Shown here: positions 1 through 8,000 of the stretch, piece by piece
Position numbering within the stretch: position 1 is the stretch's first letter
How the letters are laid out: each line of letters begins with the position of its first letter
Origin: VRUE01 sp963704505
Lineage (GTDB): Bacteria; Actinomycetota; Thermoleophilia; Solirubrobacterales; 70-9
Length of the DNA stretch: 64,000 nt
NCBI GenBank assembly: GCA_963704505.1
Contig: OY969912.1
Coordinates: forward strand, 1,860,001 to 1,924,000
Reading direction: 5' to 3'
Position numbers and translations under genes: made by a program
The notes under the pieces: generated by a model
What the model saw: the letters and a program-made list of their open reading frames with translations, nothing else
The model's database searches: none
Told to the model about the DNA's origin: nothing

Positions 1-534
1 GGCGGCGAGAGTCGCGATCGCGTTGAACCCGATCGTCTCGCGGTCGACGCCAGCCGGGTCGCCGCCGTCGGCGCTCACCTCCGAGTCGACCACGGCTTCG
101 TCGGAGGGCAGCCCGGTGACGCCGACCGTGTTGCCGTCGAGGTCGCGGGGCCGCTTCACCGGTCCGTCGGCGCGGGCGATCACCGAGGCAAGCGGCCGCT
201 GCACGATCGGCGTCAAGCCGACCAGGTCGAGGCCCTGCTCGCGGGCGATGCCGAGGTCGTGGATGTCGAGGATCGCGAAGTCGGTGCGGCCGGCGGCGAG
301 CAGCTTCGGCGCGTCGGTGGATTCGCCCGGCTGGCGAATCGTGAGGTCGACGCCCGCGTCTTCGTAGAAGCCCTCTTGCTTCGCCGCGTAGATGCCGCTG
401 TGGACCGCGTTGGGCGTGAAATCGAGCACCAGCGTCGCGCCGGAAGGCGCGCCCGGTTCCGCGCCGCTCCCCCCGCAGGCGCTTGCGCCCGACGCGAGAA
501 GAGCGGCCGCCAGCAGCGCGACGACAACTCTCAT
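1..534 (-). CDS. NMT1/THI5-like ABC transporter substrate-binding lipoprotein (partial)
   Basis: The gene starts at ATG 534 on the minus strand and runs open for 178 codons off the left edge of the window, so its C-terminus is missing. The N-terminus is a lipoprotein signal peptide (MRVVVALLAAALLASGASAC, lipobox ending at Cys20, followed by GGSG). The mature part begins with LVLDFTPNAVHSGIYAAKQE and then GFYEDAGVDLTI, the typical opening of the NMT1/THI5 (ThiY/SsuA-type) family that feeds pyrimidine precursors, sulfonates or similar small molecules to an ABC importer. FAILDIHDLGIAREQGLDLV also fits. The substrate cannot be assigned because no permease or ATPase partner is in view. It diverges from the aquaporin gene. 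Confidence 0.85.
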   Translation of the reverse strand, partial: MRVVVALLAAALLASGASACGGSGAEPGAPSGATLVLDFTPNAVHSGIYAAKQEGFYEDAGVDLTIRQPGESTDAPKLLAAGRTDFAILDIHDLGIAREQGLDLVGLTPIVQRPLASVIARADGPVKRPRDLDGNTVGVTGLPSDEAVVDSEVSADGGDPAGVDRETIGFNAIATLAA

Positions 535-622
535 TCGAGGCGGAACCCTAGTCCCTCTGTCAATACGGTTAGACTGCCGCCGCTAATCGTTTCCAGGTGT
601 TTCCAGGACTAGGAGGAGAAGC

Positions 623-1399
623 GTGCAGGAGCGAGGACTTTCGGCCTACTTGGCCGAGCTGATCGGGACTTTCCTGCTGGTGTTCTTCATCACCAGTGTT
701 GTCGTGCTGTTCGTGGCCGCGGGAGACCAGGCACAGTTCGGCTCGGATTTCGCAGTTGTCGGTCTCGTCCACGCATTCCTGCTGTTCGGCCTGATCGTCA
801 TGTTCGGGGTCGTCAGCGGTGGCCATTTCAACCCCGCCGTGACCCTTGCGGCGGCGGCGATCAAACGCATCTCGCCGATGGACGCGGCGATCTACATGCT
901 GGCCCAGCTGTCTGGCGGTGTTCTCGGGGCGCTTCTCACCAAGGGGCTGCTTCTGGACGAGGGTCGAGCTACCAATTACGGTGCCGCGACGGTGAGTCCG
1001 TTGCTCGGAAGCGACTTCCGAGGGGCGATAATCGAGGCGATAGGCACGTTCTGCCTGGTCCTCGTGATCCTCGCCGCGGTTTACTCGAAAAAAAGCTTCA
1101 AGGAGTGGGCGCCGTTGGCAATCGGCACCACCCTGGGCTTCGTCGTCATGGTCGGTGGGCCGCTGACAGGCGGTTCGTACAACCCGGCCCGCTGGTTCGG
1201 CCCGGCGCTGGTCGCCAACGAGTGGGGCGGGGTCTGGCCCTACCTGGCCGGCCCGATCGTCGGCTCGCTGCTTGCGGCGGCCGTGTTCAAGTTCGTGCTC
1301 GAGGCAGGCGGTCCGTCGCCGACGGAGCCACCGGAGCCGGTCAAAGCGGCGGCGAAGAAGCCGGATCCGCCCAAGCCGAAAGCCGAGCCGGCCTCCTAG
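623..1399 (+). CDS. MIP family channel (aquaporin)
   Basis: A 258-residue integral membrane channel for passive water or small neutral solute passage. Both MIP half-repeats are present, each with an NPA box: HFNPAVTL (NPA at 70-72) and SYNPARWFGPAL (NPA at 187-189). The second box is followed by Arg190, the selectivity-filter arginine of the family. About six hydrophobic segments are seen before residue 230, and the last 30 residues are a Pro/Lys/Ala-rich cytoplasmic tail. The GTG start at 623 is chosen because a strong AGGAGGAG ribosome site lies at 611-618. The aromatic-rich second loop fits an aquaporin better than a glycerol facilitator, but substrate preference was not tested. Confidence 0.92.
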   Translation: MQERGLSAYLAELIGTFLLVFFITSVVVLFVAAGDQAQFGSDFAVVGLVHAFLLFGLIVMFGVVSGGHFNPAVTLAAAAIKRISPMDAAIYMLAQLSGGVLGALLTKGLLLDEGRATNYGAATVSPLLGSDFRGAIIEAIGTFCLVLVILAAVYSKKSFKEWAPLAIGTTLGFVVMVGGPLTGGSYNPARWFGPALVANEWGGVWPYLAGPIVGSLLAAAVFKFVLEAGGPSPTEPPEPVKAAAKKPDPPKPKAEPAS

Positions 1400-1411
1400 T
1401 ACTCCGGGTCA

Positions 1412-1438
1412 CCGCCGGGCCGCGTCGCGGCCCGGCGG
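1412..1438 (+). terminator. Perfect 12-bp GC hairpin after the aquaporin gene
   Basis: CCGCCGGGCCGC (1412-1423) and its exact reverse complement (1427-1438) enclose a 3-nt loop. The hairpin lies 13 nt after the aquaporin stop and 16 nt before the fbiC start. There is no U-run, so it is a terminator-like hairpin rather than a canonical intrinsic terminator. Confidence 0.5.
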
Positions 1439-1453
1439 GATCGACCCTGTAGC

Positions 1454-3742
1454 TTGAGCGGCGTGCGACGGGTCACCTTCTCACGCAACTACACGCTGTC
1501 CCTGTCCCGCACCTGCCAGTGCTATTGCAAGTACTGCGCCTTCGCGACCCACAGGGCGCACATCTACGCGCCCGATGAGGTCGCCGCCAAGCTCGACGAG
1601 GCCGAACGGCGCAACGCCAAGGAGCTGCTCGTCCTCACCGGCGAGCGTCCCGAGGTCAACCCAGAGGTCGCCGCGCGGCTCGCCGAGTGGGGGCATGAGG
1701 ACTTCACCTCTTACGTCGTCTGGGCCTGCGAGCGGGCGCTCGAGCGCGGGATGCTGCCGCACACGAACATCGGTGTCCTCGACCGCGAGGACCTGGCGCG
1801 CCTGCGCGAGGTGACCGCCTCGCAGGGCCTGATGCTCGAGTCGACCTCCGAGCGGCTGATGGAGACCGTCCACGCCGGCTCGCCCACCAAGCATCCGGCC
1901 AGGCGACTGGAGACGATCGAAGCCGCCGGCGAGCTGCGGATCCCGTTCACCACGGGGATACTCGTCGGCATCGGCGAGACCGAGGAGGAGCGGGTCGAGT
2001 CGCTGGAAGCGCTGGCCGCCTCCCACGCCCGCCACGGCCATCTCCAGGAGGTGATCCTCCAGAACTTCGTTCCGCATCCGCGCTACTACGGGCGGGAGGT
2101 CGCGGATATCGCCGATCAGGCATCACGCACCAGGTGGGCGGAGAACGGGGGGCCCTCTCCCGGCGCAACAGCCGTGGAGGCTCCGGGAGAGGGGCCCATG
2201 TCCTCCGCCCTCGAGCCGCCAGAAGGAGAACTGCTCGAGCCGCCCAGCTGGAGTACTCCGGTTTCCGTCGATGAGATCAAGAGGTTGATTCAGGAGTGCC
2301 AGCGGTTGATGCCGGATGTCGGGGTGCAGATTCCGCCGAACCTCTCGGATGCCTGGGGGGAGCTGGTCGAGGCTGGGGCAACCGACCTCGGCGGGCTCTC
2401 GGCCAACGGCGACCACATCTCCCCGGAGCACGCCTTCCCCAGCCCACACCAGGTGCGCAAGGAGCTGGCGCCGAAGGGCTTCGCGCTGACCGAGCGGCTC
2501 TGCGTCTACCCGCAGTACATGGACCCGGAGTGGATGGAGCAGGGAGTGCTCGACGTGATCAAGCTCAAGTACTGGAGCTTCATCCCGCGCCGCGGCTCGG
2601 GCAGGCGAAGCGAGGAGACCCTCGCTCCCGGTCTGACCGAGGCGGCGATCGCCAAAGGGCGCGATGGCATCGAGCTCAGTGAGGACGAGCTGACCTCGCT
2701 CTTCTCCGAGACCCGGCCCGAGCTGATCGAGGAGATGCGGGCCGCGGCCGACGAGTTGCGCGCCGAGCTGGCCGGCGACCGGGTCACCTTCGTCGTCAAC
2801 CGCAACATCAACTTCACCAACATCTGCATCGTCGGCTGCGCCTTCTGCGGCTTTGGCCAGGGGCGCCGCTCGCCCGACGCATACGAAGTCTCCGAGCGGG
2901 ACTTCGCCGCGCGCATCGAAGAGGCGGTCGAGTACGGCGCGACCGAGCTCTGCATGCAGGGCGGGATCCATCCCGACCTGACCCTCGACGAATACGGCAA
3001 GTGGCTGCGCCTGGCGAAGGAGGTCGCCCCCCAGCTCCACCTCCACGCCTACTCGCCGATGGAGGTCGATTACATGTGCGAGCGCTCCGACAAGGGCCCG
3101 GACGAGGTCTTCGAGTTCCTGATCGAATGCGGTCTGGGCTCGACTCCCGGCACCGCGGCCGAGGTCCTCGACGATGGCGTCCGCCAGCGGATCTCGCCGA
3201 ACAAGCTTCCGGCCGACCGCTGGGTCGAGATCATCGAAGCCTCCCACCGCGCCGGCTTGCGCTCGACCTCGACCGTGATGTTCGGCCACATCGAGGAGCC
3301 GCGCGAGCTCGCCCGCCACATGCGGGTCGTGCGCGGGCTCCAGGAAAGGACGGGGGGTATCACCGAGTTCGTCCCGCTCAGCTTCATCCCCTTCAACACG
3401 ATGCTCGGCCGGACCCATGGCATCGAGGAGATCTCACAGGACGAGAACCTCAAGCACACCGCCGCCTTCCGGCTGGCGCTGGGGCGGACGATCCCCAACC
3501 TCCAGGCGAGCTGGGTGAAGATGGGGCTGGGCGCGGCGACCGAGTCCCTGCGCTGGGGTGTCAACGACCTCGGCGGGACCCTGATGGAGGAGAACATCTC
3601 GCGGATGGCCGGTTCGCAGCACGGTGTCCGCCTCGACCCCGAGCAGCTGATCGAGGCCGCCCGCGCCGCGGGCCGAGAACCGGCCCAGCGCAGCACCCTC
3701 TACGACATCGTCGAGACCTACCCGGTCCCGGCGCCCGCCTGA
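1454..3742 (+). CDS. fbiC: FbiC: fused CofG/CofH 7,8-didemethyl-8-hydroxy-5-deazariboflavin (FO) synthase
   Basis: A bifunctional radical-SAM enzyme of 762 aa that makes FO, the chromophore of coenzyme F420, from tyrosine and the flavin precursor 5-amino-6-ribitylaminouracil. Two CX3CX2C iron-sulfur motifs are visible: Cys21/25/28 (CofG half, residues about 1-390) and Cys458/462/465 (CofH half, about 430-760). VGIQIPPN-like and GLSANGDHISPEH segments match the C-terminal part of CofG domains. The TTG at 1454 lacks a clear ribosome site; GTG at 1463 is an alternative start. Between the CofG core and VGVQIPPN there is an extra Gly/Pro/Glu-rich stretch (about residues 230-265) encoded by an inverted repeat. 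It faces the cofD-cofC-cofE genes, so the window carries the main F420 pathway. Confidence 0.95.
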   Translation: MSGVRRVTFSRNYTLSLSRTCQCYCKYCAFATHRAHIYAPDEVAAKLDEAERRNAKELLVLTGERPEVNPEVAARLAEWGHEDFTSYVVWACERALERGMLPHTNIGVLDREDLARLREVTASQGLMLESTSERLMETVHAGSPTKHPARRLETIEAAGELRIPFTTGILVGIGETEEERVESLEALAASHARHGHLQEVILQNFVPHPRYYGREVADIADQASRTRWAENGGPSPGATAVEAPGEGPMSSALEPPEGELLEPPSWSTPVSVDEIKRLIQECQRLMPDVGVQIPPNLSDAWGELVEAGATDLGGLSANGDHISPEHAFPSPHQVRKELAPKGFALTERLCVYPQYMDPEWMEQGVLDVIKLKYWSFIPRRGSGRRSEETLAPGLTEAAIAKGRDGIELSEDELTSLFSETRPELIEEMRAAADELRAELAGDRVTFVVNRNINFTNICIVGCAFCGFGQGRRSPDAYEVSERDFAARIEEAVEYGATELCMQGGIHPDLTLDEYGKWLRLAKEVAPQLHLHAYSPMEVDYMCERSDKGPDEVFEFLIECGLGSTPGTAAEVLDDGVRQRISPNKLPADRWVEIIEASHRAGLRSTSTVMFGHIEEPRELARHMRVVRGLQERTGGITEFVPLSFIPFNTMLGRTHGIEEISQDENLKHTAAFRLALGRTIPNLQASWVKMGLGAATESLRWGVNDLGGTLMEENISRMAGSQHGVRLDPEQLIEAARAAGREPAQRSTLYDIVETYPVPAPA
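2149..2197 (+). repeat. Inverted repeat inside the fbiC coding sequence
   Basis: Arms at 2149-2163 and 2183-2197 match at 14 of 15 positions around a 19-nt spacer. The repeat lies inside the frame of fbiC and encodes part of a low-complexity linker in the CofG half. It looks like an in-frame palindromic insert. I saw no second copy in the window. Confidence 0.6.
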
Positions 3743-3767
3743 GCGCCGGGATCGAAGGGCCGAGGCC

Positions 3768-4523
3768 CTAGCGGAAGAGGTCCTCGTCCTTCGGGCGGCG
3801 TAGCGCGGCGGCGCCGGGGCCGTCCTCGTCGCTGACGAAGCGGCCGAGGCCGCGAACGATGGCGGCCGGAATGCCACTCGCCTTCTCCCGCGCCAGGTCG
3901 GCGGCCGAGGCGGCCTGGTCGGCGATCGCGATCACGGTCGCCTCTAGCTCCCGTCCTCCGGCGTCGTGCCGCCCACGCCAATCGTCGAGCGGCGGCATCC
4001 CGGCGCAGCCGATCGCGACCTCCGCCTGCCCCAGGCGCCAGGCGCGGCCGAAGCTGTCGGCGACGATCGTGGCGAGGCTCGGGGCGCCGGCGGCGGCGAG
4101 CTCGGCGCGGATCCTGCGGGCCGAGGCGTCGGGGTCGACGGGCAGCAGGCAGACGCTGTCCGGTTCGGTCAGGTTGGAGCTGTCGATCCCGGCGTTGGCG
4201 CAGACAAAACCGTGGCGGGTCTCGGTGATCAGCACGCCGCGCTCGTCGGCCCGCAGCACCTCTGCGCTCTCCTCGAGGATCAGCTGGACGAGGTTCGGCT
4301 CCTTGCCGATCATCGCCGCCAGGCGGCGGGCCTCGGCGTTGGGCAGGGCGGAGGAGAGCTTCCTGACCCGGCCCTCTGCCTTGGAGACCACCTTCTGCGA
4401 GATCACGACGACGTCCCCGGGCTCGAGGTCGGAACGCTCGGCGATCATCTCGCCGAGGACGGCGCCCTCGGAAATCTCGGGCAGGCCGACGACCGGGAGG
4501 ACGCTCAGCGGCGTGCCGCTCAT
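3768..4523 (-). CDS. cofE: Coenzyme F420-0:L-glutamate ligase (CofE, stand-alone)
   Basis: A 251-aa GTP-dependent ligase that adds gamma-linked glutamates to F420-0, the last step in making F420. LSVLPVVGLPEISEGAVLGE at the N-terminus, VVISQKVVSKAEGR, and GIDSSN with the following LLPVDPDASARRIRAEL stretch are family hallmarks. In mycobacterial FbiB the CofE domain is fused to an FMN-binding nitroreductase-like domain; here the protein ends after the CofE domain. Its ATG overlaps the stop of cofC (ATGA, 4520-4523), so the two are translationally coupled. It converges on fbiC with only 25 nt between the stops. Confidence 0.93.
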   Translation of the reverse strand: MSGTPLSVLPVVGLPEISEGAVLGEMIAERSDLEPGDVVVISQKVVSKAEGRVRKLSSALPNAEARRLAAMIGKEPNLVQLILEESAEVLRADERGVLITETRHGFVCANAGIDSSNLTEPDSVCLLPVDPDASARRIRAELAAAGAPSLATIVADSFGRAWRLGQAEVAIGCAGMPPLDDWRGRHDAGGRELEATVIAIADQAASAADLAREKASGIPAAIVRGLGRFVSDEDGPGAAALRRPKDEDLFR

Positions 4524-5161
4524 ATTCCCAGGGCCCTGGCGGTGCGCTTTGCGGTGCCTCGGTCGGCCGCGAGCTCGCGGGTCAGCGCGACCAGGTCGGC
4601 GGGTGTGTCGAGGTCGAGGGCCAGCGAGGCCAGCTCCTCGACCGCGAACGGCACCCCGGCCTCGCGCGCCGCGGCGACGTGGCGAGCGCGGCTGCCCTCG
4701 CCGAAGGAGGGGCGGATCGCGTCGGGAGGAGAGAGCAGCAGGGCGTTGGTCCCCTCGCCGTGGCGGTCGGGGACCACCGCGACGTAGCGCTCGGGGACGC
4801 CGGTGAGCAGTCGGTCGAGCTCGCGCGGGTCCAGCAGCGGACAGTCGCCGGGAAGCAGGACGACCCGGTCGGCGCCCTCGACTTCGGCCCGTGCGATGCC
4901 CGCCAGGGCTGCCTCGACGTGGCCCTCGTCGGCTGGGTCGGGGACGACCTCGGCACCGGCCGCCGCCGCCAACTCTTGGGCGATCGGGTCGCCGCTGACG
5001 ACGATCGTGGTCTCGATCGAGCGCGATTCGCCGATCGCCGCGAGGACGTCTTCGAGCATCGCCGCGGCGAGGGCGGCGCGGCGCTCGTCCTCCAGTCCGG
5101 CGGCGAGGCGCTGCTTGGCCGCGTCGAAGCGCTTGACCGGGAGGATCGCCGCGGTCGTCAA
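4520..5161 (-). CDS. cofC: 2-phospho-L-lactate / phosphoenolpyruvate guanylyltransferase (CofC/FbiD)
   Basis: A 213-aa nucleotidyltransferase that activates a phospho-carboxylate (2-phospholactate or PEP) with GTP to give the donor used by CofD. AAILPVKRFDAAKQRLA at the start holds the nucleotide-binding K-x-x-x-AK-x-RL pattern; VVLLPGDCPLLDP is the metal-binding GDxP region; GTNALLLSPPDAI and FGEGSRARHVAAA match the C-terminal half. A longer upstream open frame exists, but it is a shadow of cofD. The TTG at 5161 overlaps the cofD stop (TTGA) and begins exactly where the family begins. Second gene of the coupled cofD-cofC-cofE set. Confidence 0.9.
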   Translation of the reverse strand: MTTAAILPVKRFDAAKQRLAAGLEDERRAALAAAMLEDVLAAIGESRSIETTIVVSGDPIAQELAAAAGAEVVPDPADEGHVEAALAGIARAEVEGADRVVLLPGDCPLLDPRELDRLLTGVPERYVAVVPDRHGEGTNALLLSPPDAIRPSFGEGSRARHVAAAREAGVPFAVEELASLALDLDTPADLVALTRELAADRGTAKRTARALGI

Positions 5162-6084
5162 GTCGTCTCGAGGCCGGCGGCGAAATCGAGGACGATGCGG
5201 GCGACGCGGGCCCGTCCGGCCGCTCCCTCCATCAGGGTCGCCGTGGCCAGGGTGGGGATCTCGTCCGGCGGCGGGTCCGGGTCGCCCTCGTCGACGACCA
5301 TGCCGTCGATCAAGCCGGCGTAGAGCGAGGCGACCCCGGCGGCGGTAGAAGGGCGCCCGGTGGCGGCCATGAAACGCTCGGTCGGCCCCTTGACCACCTG
5401 CCCGGCGACGAAGGGGCTGACCGCGACCACCGGAGCCGAGGCGCTCGCGATCGCCTCGCGGATCCCGGGCAGGGCGAGGATCGGCCCGATGCTGATCACC
5501 GGGTTGGACGGCCCGATGACGATCGCGTCGGCGGCGGCGATCGCGTCGAGGACCTCCGGCGTCGGCTGCGCCTCGGCGATCCCCTCGAGCTCGACGCCGA
5601 GCACATCGGGCTGGCCGCCGTCGACGATCAGGTATTCCTGGAGGCCACGGCTGCCGGCGGCGGTGCTCACCCGCGTGCGCACCGGCCCGTCGCACATCGG
5701 CAGGACCCGGGCGGAGACCCCGAGCGAGCGCGCGATCTGCGCCTGGGCGTCGGTCAGACGGCCGCCCTCTTCGATGAACTGGCGCCGGTAGAGGCAGGCC
5801 GCGAGGTCGCGATCGGAGAGGCTGAACCAGGAGGGCGCCCCGAGCGTGCCGAGGCGCTCGAACACGGTGAAGGTGTCTTCGGCGATGCCCCAGCCGCGCT
5901 TGGCGTCGATTTCGCCGCTCAACCAGTACGTGCAGAGGTCCGGATCCGGGGAGACGTGGACGCCGAGCAGCTCGACGTCGTCTGCGGTGTTGGCGATCAC
6001 GCTCAGGTCGGAGCCGAGCTCCTCCTGTGCCCCGGCCGCCAGTTTGGCGCCTCCGGTGCCGCCCGCGAGCAGCGCGACCCTCAT
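5158..6084 (-). CDS. cofD: 2-phospho-L-lactate transferase (CofD/FbiA)
   Basis: A 308-aa enzyme that transfers the phospholactyl or enolpyruvyl moiety from the CofC product to FO, giving F420-0 (or its dehydro form). The glycine-rich start MRVALLAGGTGGAKLAAG is diagnostic. IANTADDVELLGVHVSPDPD, ending in LCTYWLSGEID, supplies the family's metal and FO-binding segment, and VIGPSNPVISIGPILALPGI is the conserved late motif. The ATG at 6084 was chosen because family homology starts there, although the frame stays open to 6147. Its stop overlaps the cofC start. Upstream by 13 nt lies the F420:NADP oxidoreductase gene on the same strand, so all four are probably one transcript. Confidence 0.94.
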   Translation of the reverse strand: MRVALLAGGTGGAKLAAGAQEELGSDLSVIANTADDVELLGVHVSPDPDLCTYWLSGEIDAKRGWGIAEDTFTVFERLGTLGAPSWFSLSDRDLAACLYRRQFIEEGGRLTDAQAQIARSLGVSARVLPMCDGPVRTRVSTAAGSRGLQEYLIVDGGQPDVLGVELEGIAEAQPTPEVLDAIAAADAIVIGPSNPVISIGPILALPGIREAIASASAPVVAVSPFVAGQVVKGPTERFMAATGRPSTAAGVASLYAGLIDGMVVDEGDPDPPPDEIPTLATATLMEGAAGRARVARIVLDFAAGLETT

Positions 6085-6097
6085 CGCCGGCCCCGGC

Positions 6098-6790
6098 TCA
6101 CGCCCAGTGATCGTCGTCGGGGAGGCCGGTGATCTTGATCCCCGCATGAGCCTTGTGGCGGATGTTGACGGAGATCAGCAGCGGGGTCAGCTGCTCGACG
6201 ATGCGGGCCATCTCCAGCGGGCCCGCGTTGACCGCCCGCAGCCCGGGGATCAGCTCGATCAGGTTGGCGACGCGGGTCTTGTCGGCCTTCTTGTCGCCGC
6301 AGACGAGGACGTCCTCGCCGAGCTCGGCATCGGGGTCGGCGAGCGTCGGGGCGCCGACCGTGTGCAGGGCGGCGACGACGGTCACCCCATCCGGGACCAT
6401 CTCCTGCGCCTGTTGTGCCGCGGAGCCCTGCCAGACACCGAGCGAACGGGTCGCCTTGCCGCTGACCGCGGCGGCGAGCGGGACCGTGCAGTCGACCAGG
6501 ATCTGTCCGGGGCGCAGCGCCTCGCGCAGGTTGTTGAGGTTCTCCGATTGCGCCCGGAACGGAACGGTGAGGAAGACGACCTCGGCCGCCTGCGCGGCAT
6601 CCTCGTTGAGCAGCCCGCGGACGTCGGCACCGGGCACGGCCTCGCGCAGCTTCGCCGCCCCCTCCTCGGCGCGCTCGGCCGAGCGGGAGCCGATCACGAT
6701 CGCGGCCCCGGCTTCGGCCCAGCGGCGGGCCAGGCCGGCGCCGAGGGCGCCGGTTCCGCCGATGATCGGTATGGGCTCTCGGTCGGGCAA
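6098..6790 (-). CDS. npdG: NADPH-dependent F420 reductase (F420H2:NADP oxidoreductase)
   Basis: A 230-aa enzyme moving hydride between F420H2 and NADP+. The N-terminal Rossmann motif is PIIGGTGALGAGLARRWAEA, followed by VIGSRSAERAEE, whose Arg/Ser residues after the second strand bind the NADP 2'-phosphate. LVDCTVPL and the C-terminal helical cap complete the family. The start is TTG at 6790, with no strong ribosome site. It is the first gene of the minus-strand F420 set and diverges from the SDR gene across only 28 bp, so a shared promoter region is likely. The pairing suggests that this cell uses F420H2 as an exchangeable redox carrier with NADPH. Confidence 0.9.
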   Translation of the reverse strand: MPDREPIPIIGGTGALGAGLARRWAEAGAAIVIGSRSAERAEEGAAKLREAVPGADVRGLLNEDAAQAAEVVFLTVPFRAQSENLNNLREALRPGQILVDCTVPLAAAVSGKATRSLGVWQGSAAQQAQEMVPDGVTVVAALHTVGAPTLADPDAELGEDVLVCGDKKADKTRVANLIELIPGLRAVNAGPLEMARIVEQLTPLLISVNIRHKAHAGIKITGLPDDDHWA

Positions 6791-6818
6791 GAGCGGCTCA
6801 GTCTATGCTCACCGCTCT

Positions 6819-7553
6819 ATGAGGCTGGAGGGACGAAAGGCGCTGGTCACCGGTGGCGCCAGCGGAATCGGCGCGGCGATTGCGGCCCGGCTGGCGGCCG
6901 AGGGCGCCGAGGTCTGGGTCGGCGACGTCAACACCGAGGGCGCCGAGAAGGTGGCCTCCGAGGTAAACGGCCACGCGCTCGAGCTCGACGTCACCGAGCT
7001 CACCTCGGCCCAGGCGGCGCTCGCGGAGACCGGGACGCTGGACATCCTCGTCAACAACGCGGGCACCGACGAGTTCGGCTTCTTCACCTACACCACGCCC
7101 GAGCAGTGGCAGAAGGTGATCGCGATCAACCTGATGGGCGTCCTCAACTGCACCTTCGCGGCGCTGCCCGGCATGCAGGAGGCCAAATACGGCCGCATCG
7201 TCAGCATCTCCTCCGAGGCGGGGCGGGTCGGCTCGAAGGGCTCCGCGGCCTACTCGGCGGCGAAGGCCGGCGTCGTCGCCTTCATGAAGACGATCGCCCG
7301 TGAGAACGGCCGCTACACGATCACCGCGAACTCGATAGCGCCGGGCCCGATCGAGACGCCGCTGCTGATGGGGGCCAAGGAGTTCGGCGAGATCGGCGAG
7401 AAAATCATCGAGACGATGAAAGGCCTGACGCAGATGAGCAGGCTCGGCCAGCCCGACGAGGTCGCCGCCGCCGCTGCCTTCCTCGCTTCCGACGACGCCA
7501 CCTATGTCACCGGGGAGACCCTCGGCGTCAGCGGTGGCCTCGGCATGGTCTGA
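6819..7553 (+). CDS. SDR family NAD(P)-dependent oxidoreductase
   Basis: A classical short-chain dehydrogenase of 244 aa. The cofactor loop TGGASGIG is at residues 11-18, NNAG at 79-82, the catalytic Ser near 131-132, and Tyr145-x3-Lys149 in YSAAK. Asp36 after the second strand (VGDVN) suggests NAD(H) preference. IAPGPIETP and the C-terminal YVTGETLGVSGG match FabG/3-hydroxyacyl-CoA-dehydrogenase-like members. The start is ATG 6819; the frame is open far upstream but without homology. The stop overlaps the next gene by one base (TGATG), so a hotdog thioesterase is translated with it, which suggests an acyl-CoA substrate. Confidence 0.9.
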   Translation: MRLEGRKALVTGGASGIGAAIAARLAAEGAEVWVGDVNTEGAEKVASEVNGHALELDVTELTSAQAALAETGTLDILVNNAGTDEFGFFTYTTPEQWQKVIAINLMGVLNCTFAALPGMQEAKYGRIVSISSEAGRVGSKGSAAYSAAKAGVVAFMKTIARENGRYTITANSIAPGPIETPLLMGAKEFGEIGEKIIETMKGLTQMSRLGQPDEVAAAAAFLASDDATYVTGETLGVSGGLGMV

Positions 7554-7924
7554 TGGCCGGCCTCGAGCCGGGAATCGAGCGTGAGCAGGAGTTCCCGGTG
7601 GAGGGCAGGCTGCTCACCGACGTCGGCGGGACGATCGGGACCAGCGTCCTCTCGACCCCGGGGATGATCGGGATGATGGAGTGGTGCTCGACCGTCCTGG
7701 TCGCCGAGCACCTCCCCGAGGGAAGCGCGACGGTCGGCTTCGAGGTCTGCGTCAAGCACGTCGGCGCGGCGCTCGAGGGCTCGACCTGCCGCGTGCGCTC
7801 CACCCTGCGCGAGGCGGTCGAAGACCGCAAGCTGCGCTTCGACGTCGAGGTGCTCGAAGGCGACCGCACGATCGGCGTCGGCACCCACGAGCGCCGCGTC
7901 ATCCAAGTCGGTCAGCTCGGCTAG
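7553..7924 (+). CDS. Hotdog-fold thioesterase, FlK-like
   Basis: A 123-aa single hotdog domain. VGGTIGTSVLSTPGMIGMME followed by WCSTVLVAEHLPEG resembles thioesterases of the fluoroacetyl-CoA thioesterase (FlK) type, in which a Thr, Glu and His act together. Here Glu appears in MMEW and a His in CVKHVGAALEG. FDVEVLEGDRTIGVGTHERR is the closing strand pair. It is coupled to the preceding SDR by TGATG. A likely role is hydrolysis of a small acyl-CoA made in the same pathway; the substrate is unknown. Confidence 0.75.
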   Translation: MAGLEPGIEREQEFPVEGRLLTDVGGTIGTSVLSTPGMIGMMEWCSTVLVAEHLPEGSATVGFEVCVKHVGAALEGSTCRVRSTLREAVEDRKLRFDVEVLEGDRTIGVGTHERRVIQVGQLG

Positions 7925-7929
7925 GGCAA

Positions 7930-7962
7930 CCGCCGGCCGCACCTCGGGTGGAGGGCCGGCGG
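7930..7962 (+). terminator. Hairpin after the SDR-thioesterase pair
   Basis: CCGCCGGCC (7930-7938) pairs perfectly with GGCCGGCGG (7954-7962) around a 15-nt loop, starting 6 nt after the thioesterase stop. There is no U-tract. Probable transcription end. Confidence 0.45.
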
Positions 7963-8000
7963 CGGGGCGAAACGGGCCCGAGTGCTGACTTCCTGACCCT

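Noticed and set aside
535..622. Riboswitch between the NMT1-like gene and the aquaporin
   Set aside because: The 88-bp gap is too short and no TPP-type conserved segments are present.
569..870. Small open frames antisense to the aquaporin
   Set aside because: Shadows of a well-supported membrane protein gene; no ribosome site.
3756..3769. AGGGCC-GA-GGCCCT hairpin between fbiC and cofE
   Set aside because: Only 6 bp with a 2-nt loop and overlapping the cofE stop; too weak to call a terminator.
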